A stretch of 8,184 nucleotides of DNA from an uncultured Clostridia bacterium. GTDB taxonomy: Bacteria > Bacillota > Clostridia > Christensenellales > Borkfalkiaceae. Made by a program: the position numbers and the translations under genes. Shown here one piece after another: positions 7,308 through 8,184 of this stretch. Position 1 is the stretch's first letter. Each line of letters opens with the position of its first letter. The stretch is taken from positions 1 to 8,184 of the forward strand of contig CAKQMM010000038.1 of NCBI GenBank assembly GCA_934254755.1. The letters run 5' to 3'. A model generated the notes under the pieces. It worked only from the letters and a program-made list of their open reading frames with translations. It made no database searches and was not told where the DNA came from.

Positions 7308-7349
7308 TAATATTTTGACAACGGGGGTTAAAAATGTTAATATTTTGAC
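7308..7349. repeat. 12-bp perfect direct repeat, 30 bp apart; possible operator
   Basis: TAATATTTTGAC occurs at 7308-7319 and again at 7338-7349; on the minus strand this reads GTCAAAATATTA twice. The centre-to-centre distance is 30 bp, close to three helical turns. Relative to the start site inferred for the minus-strand operon (about 7265), the copies lie near -43 to -54 and -73 to -84, a usual place for an activator. The same bases also hold the -35 and -10 boxes of the plus-strand promoter. The repeat itself is certain; the operator role is inferred. Confidence 0.5.
7315..7343 (+). promoter_or_regulatory. near-consensus sigma-A-type promoter, plus strand
   Basis: TTGACA (7315-7320) is a perfect -35 box. 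A 17-nt spacer leads to TAATAT (7338-7343), which is five of six for the -10 box, and a TG at 7335-7336 gives an extended -10. This is by far the best promoter match in the intergenic region, yet it points away from the surface-protein operon and antiparallel to the permease. No plus-strand gene follows. Expected start of transcription is near 7350, about 60 nt before the terminator. The region is AT-rich, which raises the chance of a fortuitous match, but the hexamers, spacing and TG all agree. Confidence 0.5.
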
Positions 7350-7410
7350 TTGTTTTTGATGCTTAAAATCATTAAAAAAACGGCTGCGCCGCTCGGCGTG
7401 CCGTTTTTTT
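7350..7410 (+). ncRNA. candidate short RNA of about 60 nt between promoter and terminator
   Basis: This is inferred from position: it would start about 7 nt after the plus-strand -10 box and end at the U-tract of the terminator. It could fold into an AT-rich 5' hairpin (TTTTTGAT at 7353-7360 against ATCATTAAAAA from 7368, imperfect, seven-base loop) followed by the terminator hairpin. The two hairpins share some of the A-tract, so they may compete. No known RNA family is recognised, and no credible peptide is encoded. Alternatives are a premature-termination product or a chance promoter. Confidence 0.25.
7374..7410. terminator. bidirectional intrinsic terminator
   Basis: A long hairpin: AAAAAAACGGC (7374-7384) pairs perfectly with GCCGTTTTTTT (7400-7410). 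An inner stem CGCC/GGCG (7387-7390 with 7395-7398) is closed by a four-base loop, and one wobble pair and one bulge join the two stems. Each strand shows a GC-rich stem followed by seven T, so it can stop transcription both ways. On the minus strand it lies 24 nt after the permease stop and separates that gene from the surface-protein operon. On the plus strand it would stop RNA made from the promoter at 7315-7343. Confidence 0.88.
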
Positions 7411-7433
7411 GCCGTAAAATGTGCGATTTATAA

Positions 7434-8184
7434 TTACTTTTTCGCGGAACCGTCTTTATCGCCGCGCTTTTTGAAAATCTTTTTAAAATCGAACTCCGTT
7501 TCGTTAATAATTACGGCTATAAACACGATTATAAAGCCGATTATTAAGAATGCCGTCAACCTTTCCGCGCCGAACAGAACGCTGAAAAAGGTGCCGAAAA
7601 CCGCTTCCAGACTTAAAATGAGCGACGCTTGATTTGCGCTGACGAGTTTTTGCCCGAAAATTTGCATCATTTGCGCGCCGAGCGTACATATTGCCGCAAG
7701 GTAGGCTATTTTTAAAATTTGCCCGCCGCTTAGCTTAAACGCCGCCGCGCCCGATACGGGCAGGTGAAAACAAACCGAAATTATCGCCGAAACCGCCCCG
7801 ACGGTTAAAAGCTCGACCGTTAAAAGTTGAATCGTTTTATAAAAGCCGCCGCTTTCTTGCTTCGCGCTTTCCGCGCCGTTATCTATCGCCTCGTCTGCCT
7901 TACGTGCGATGAGCATAGGCTCGCTTTGGAATTTGTTGATGAATATAATTTGCAGCGCGTAGAATATTGCGCAGATAAGGGTCAATAAGTTACCTAAAAA
8001 GGCGTTGGAAGCCTTGTCGCTTTCGCCCGACAACGCGACGAACCCGACTCCGATAACGCACAACGCCGCCGAAACGATATTGTAAATTTTAGGCTTCTTT
8101 TTGAAAAACGCCCACATCATAAAGGGCACCATCATCGAGTAAACGCTGGTTAAAAACGCGTTGCGCGCGGGTGTTGTATAGCCT
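7434..8184 (-). CDS. EamA/DMT-family permease, C-terminal part (cut by window edge)
   Basis: This is a predicted inner-membrane drug/metabolite-type transporter; the substrate cannot be read from sequence. The frame stays open past the right edge, and 249 residues plus the stop are visible; the EamA family is usually about 300 residues, so roughly the first three helices are missing. The visible start, GYTTPARNAFLTSVYS, matches the family's fourth helix (typically YTTxxxAAFLTxLY), so the methionine at 8135 is internal and not the start. Further hydrophobic segments lie at visible residues about 33-51, 65-82, 119-139, 155-176, 184-206 and 210-226, which fits helices 5-10. The family signature near the end reads NQASLILSLEAVFGTFFSVL followed by FGAERLT. 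The C-terminal tail is lysine-rich. An unusual charged insert of about 30 residues separates helices 6 and 7. An intrinsic terminator begins 24 nt after the stop, so the gene is probably transcribed separately from the surface-protein operon. The family call is firm; the substrate is unknown. Confidence 0.9.
   Translation of the reverse strand, partial: GYTTPARNAFLTSVYSMMVPFMMWAFFKKKPKIYNIVSAALCVIGVGFVALSGESDKASNAFLGNLLTLICAIFYALQIIFINKFQSEPMLIARKADEAIDNGAESAKQESGGFYKTIQLLTVELLTVGAVSAIISVCFHLPVSGAAAFKLSGGQILKIAYLAAICTLGAQMMQIFGQKLVSANQASLILSLEAVFGTFFSVLFGAERLTAFLIIGFIIVFIAVIINETEFDFKKIFKKRGDKDGSAKK

Noticed and set aside
7359..7433. Plus-strand 24-codon reading frame (begins MLKIIKKTAAPLG) after the plus-strand promoter
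   Set aside because: It has no ribosome-binding site, would have only about a 9-nt leader, and runs straight through the terminator hairpin; most of its codons are the hairpin itself.
7504..7689. Minus-strand 61-residue frame inside the permease gene
   Set aside because: It is out of frame with a clear EamA sequence and has a basic, low-information composition typical of a shadow frame.
1..8184. Mobile element, CRISPR array, tRNA or rRNA
   Set aside because: I saw no transposase or integrase, no terminal inverted repeats, no regularly spaced repeat array, and no tRNA or rRNA signature; coding density and base composition look even across the window.

Overview
The window reads like chromosome from a Gram-positive, moderately low-GC bacterium, most likely a gut-type member of the Clostridia. 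The reasons are strong Shine-Dalgarno sites (AAGGAG, AAGGGG), sigma-A-like promoter elements, an intrinsic terminator with U-tracts, and large secreted proteins held by a C-terminal membrane helix, one carrying InlB B-type repeats. The protein style recalls uncultured Christensenellales/Borkfalkia-type gut Clostridia, but that placement is an impression and was not tested. Every gene lies on the minus strand, so the map reads right to left.

Right edge (8184-7434): the C-terminal part of a ten-helix EamA/DMT-type permease, cut by the window edge and carrying an unusual hydrophilic insert. It ends at a bidirectional intrinsic terminator (7374-7410). A 216-bp intergenic region (7218-7433) follows. 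It holds the terminator, a near-consensus promoter pointing the other way (plus strand) into that terminator, an exact 12-bp direct repeat, a -10 box for the downstream operon and a ribosome-binding site.

Main part (7217-1): a tightly packed operon of three large surface-protein genes. Gene 1 (1102 aa) is followed by gene 2 (990 aa), which overlaps it by 17 nt, and by gene 3 (at least 315 aa, running off the left edge), which starts 6 nt after gene 2. Each product begins with a signal peptide followed by what looks like the same diverged beta-rich N-terminal module, which I could not assign to a named family. Gene 1 carries two tandem copies of it on a stalk with two InlB-type repeats. Gene 2 carries one copy on about six Ig-like domains. 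Gene 3 carries one copy and appears to enter an Ig-like domain where the window ends. The two complete proteins have no LPXTG sorting signal and end in a transmembrane helix with a short charged tail.

Interpretation (inference): the operon makes a set of co-translated, membrane-anchored surface proteins that present variants of one recognition module on different stalks, plausibly for glycan, host or cell-cell contact. No enzyme active site was recognised, so the ligand and function are unknown.
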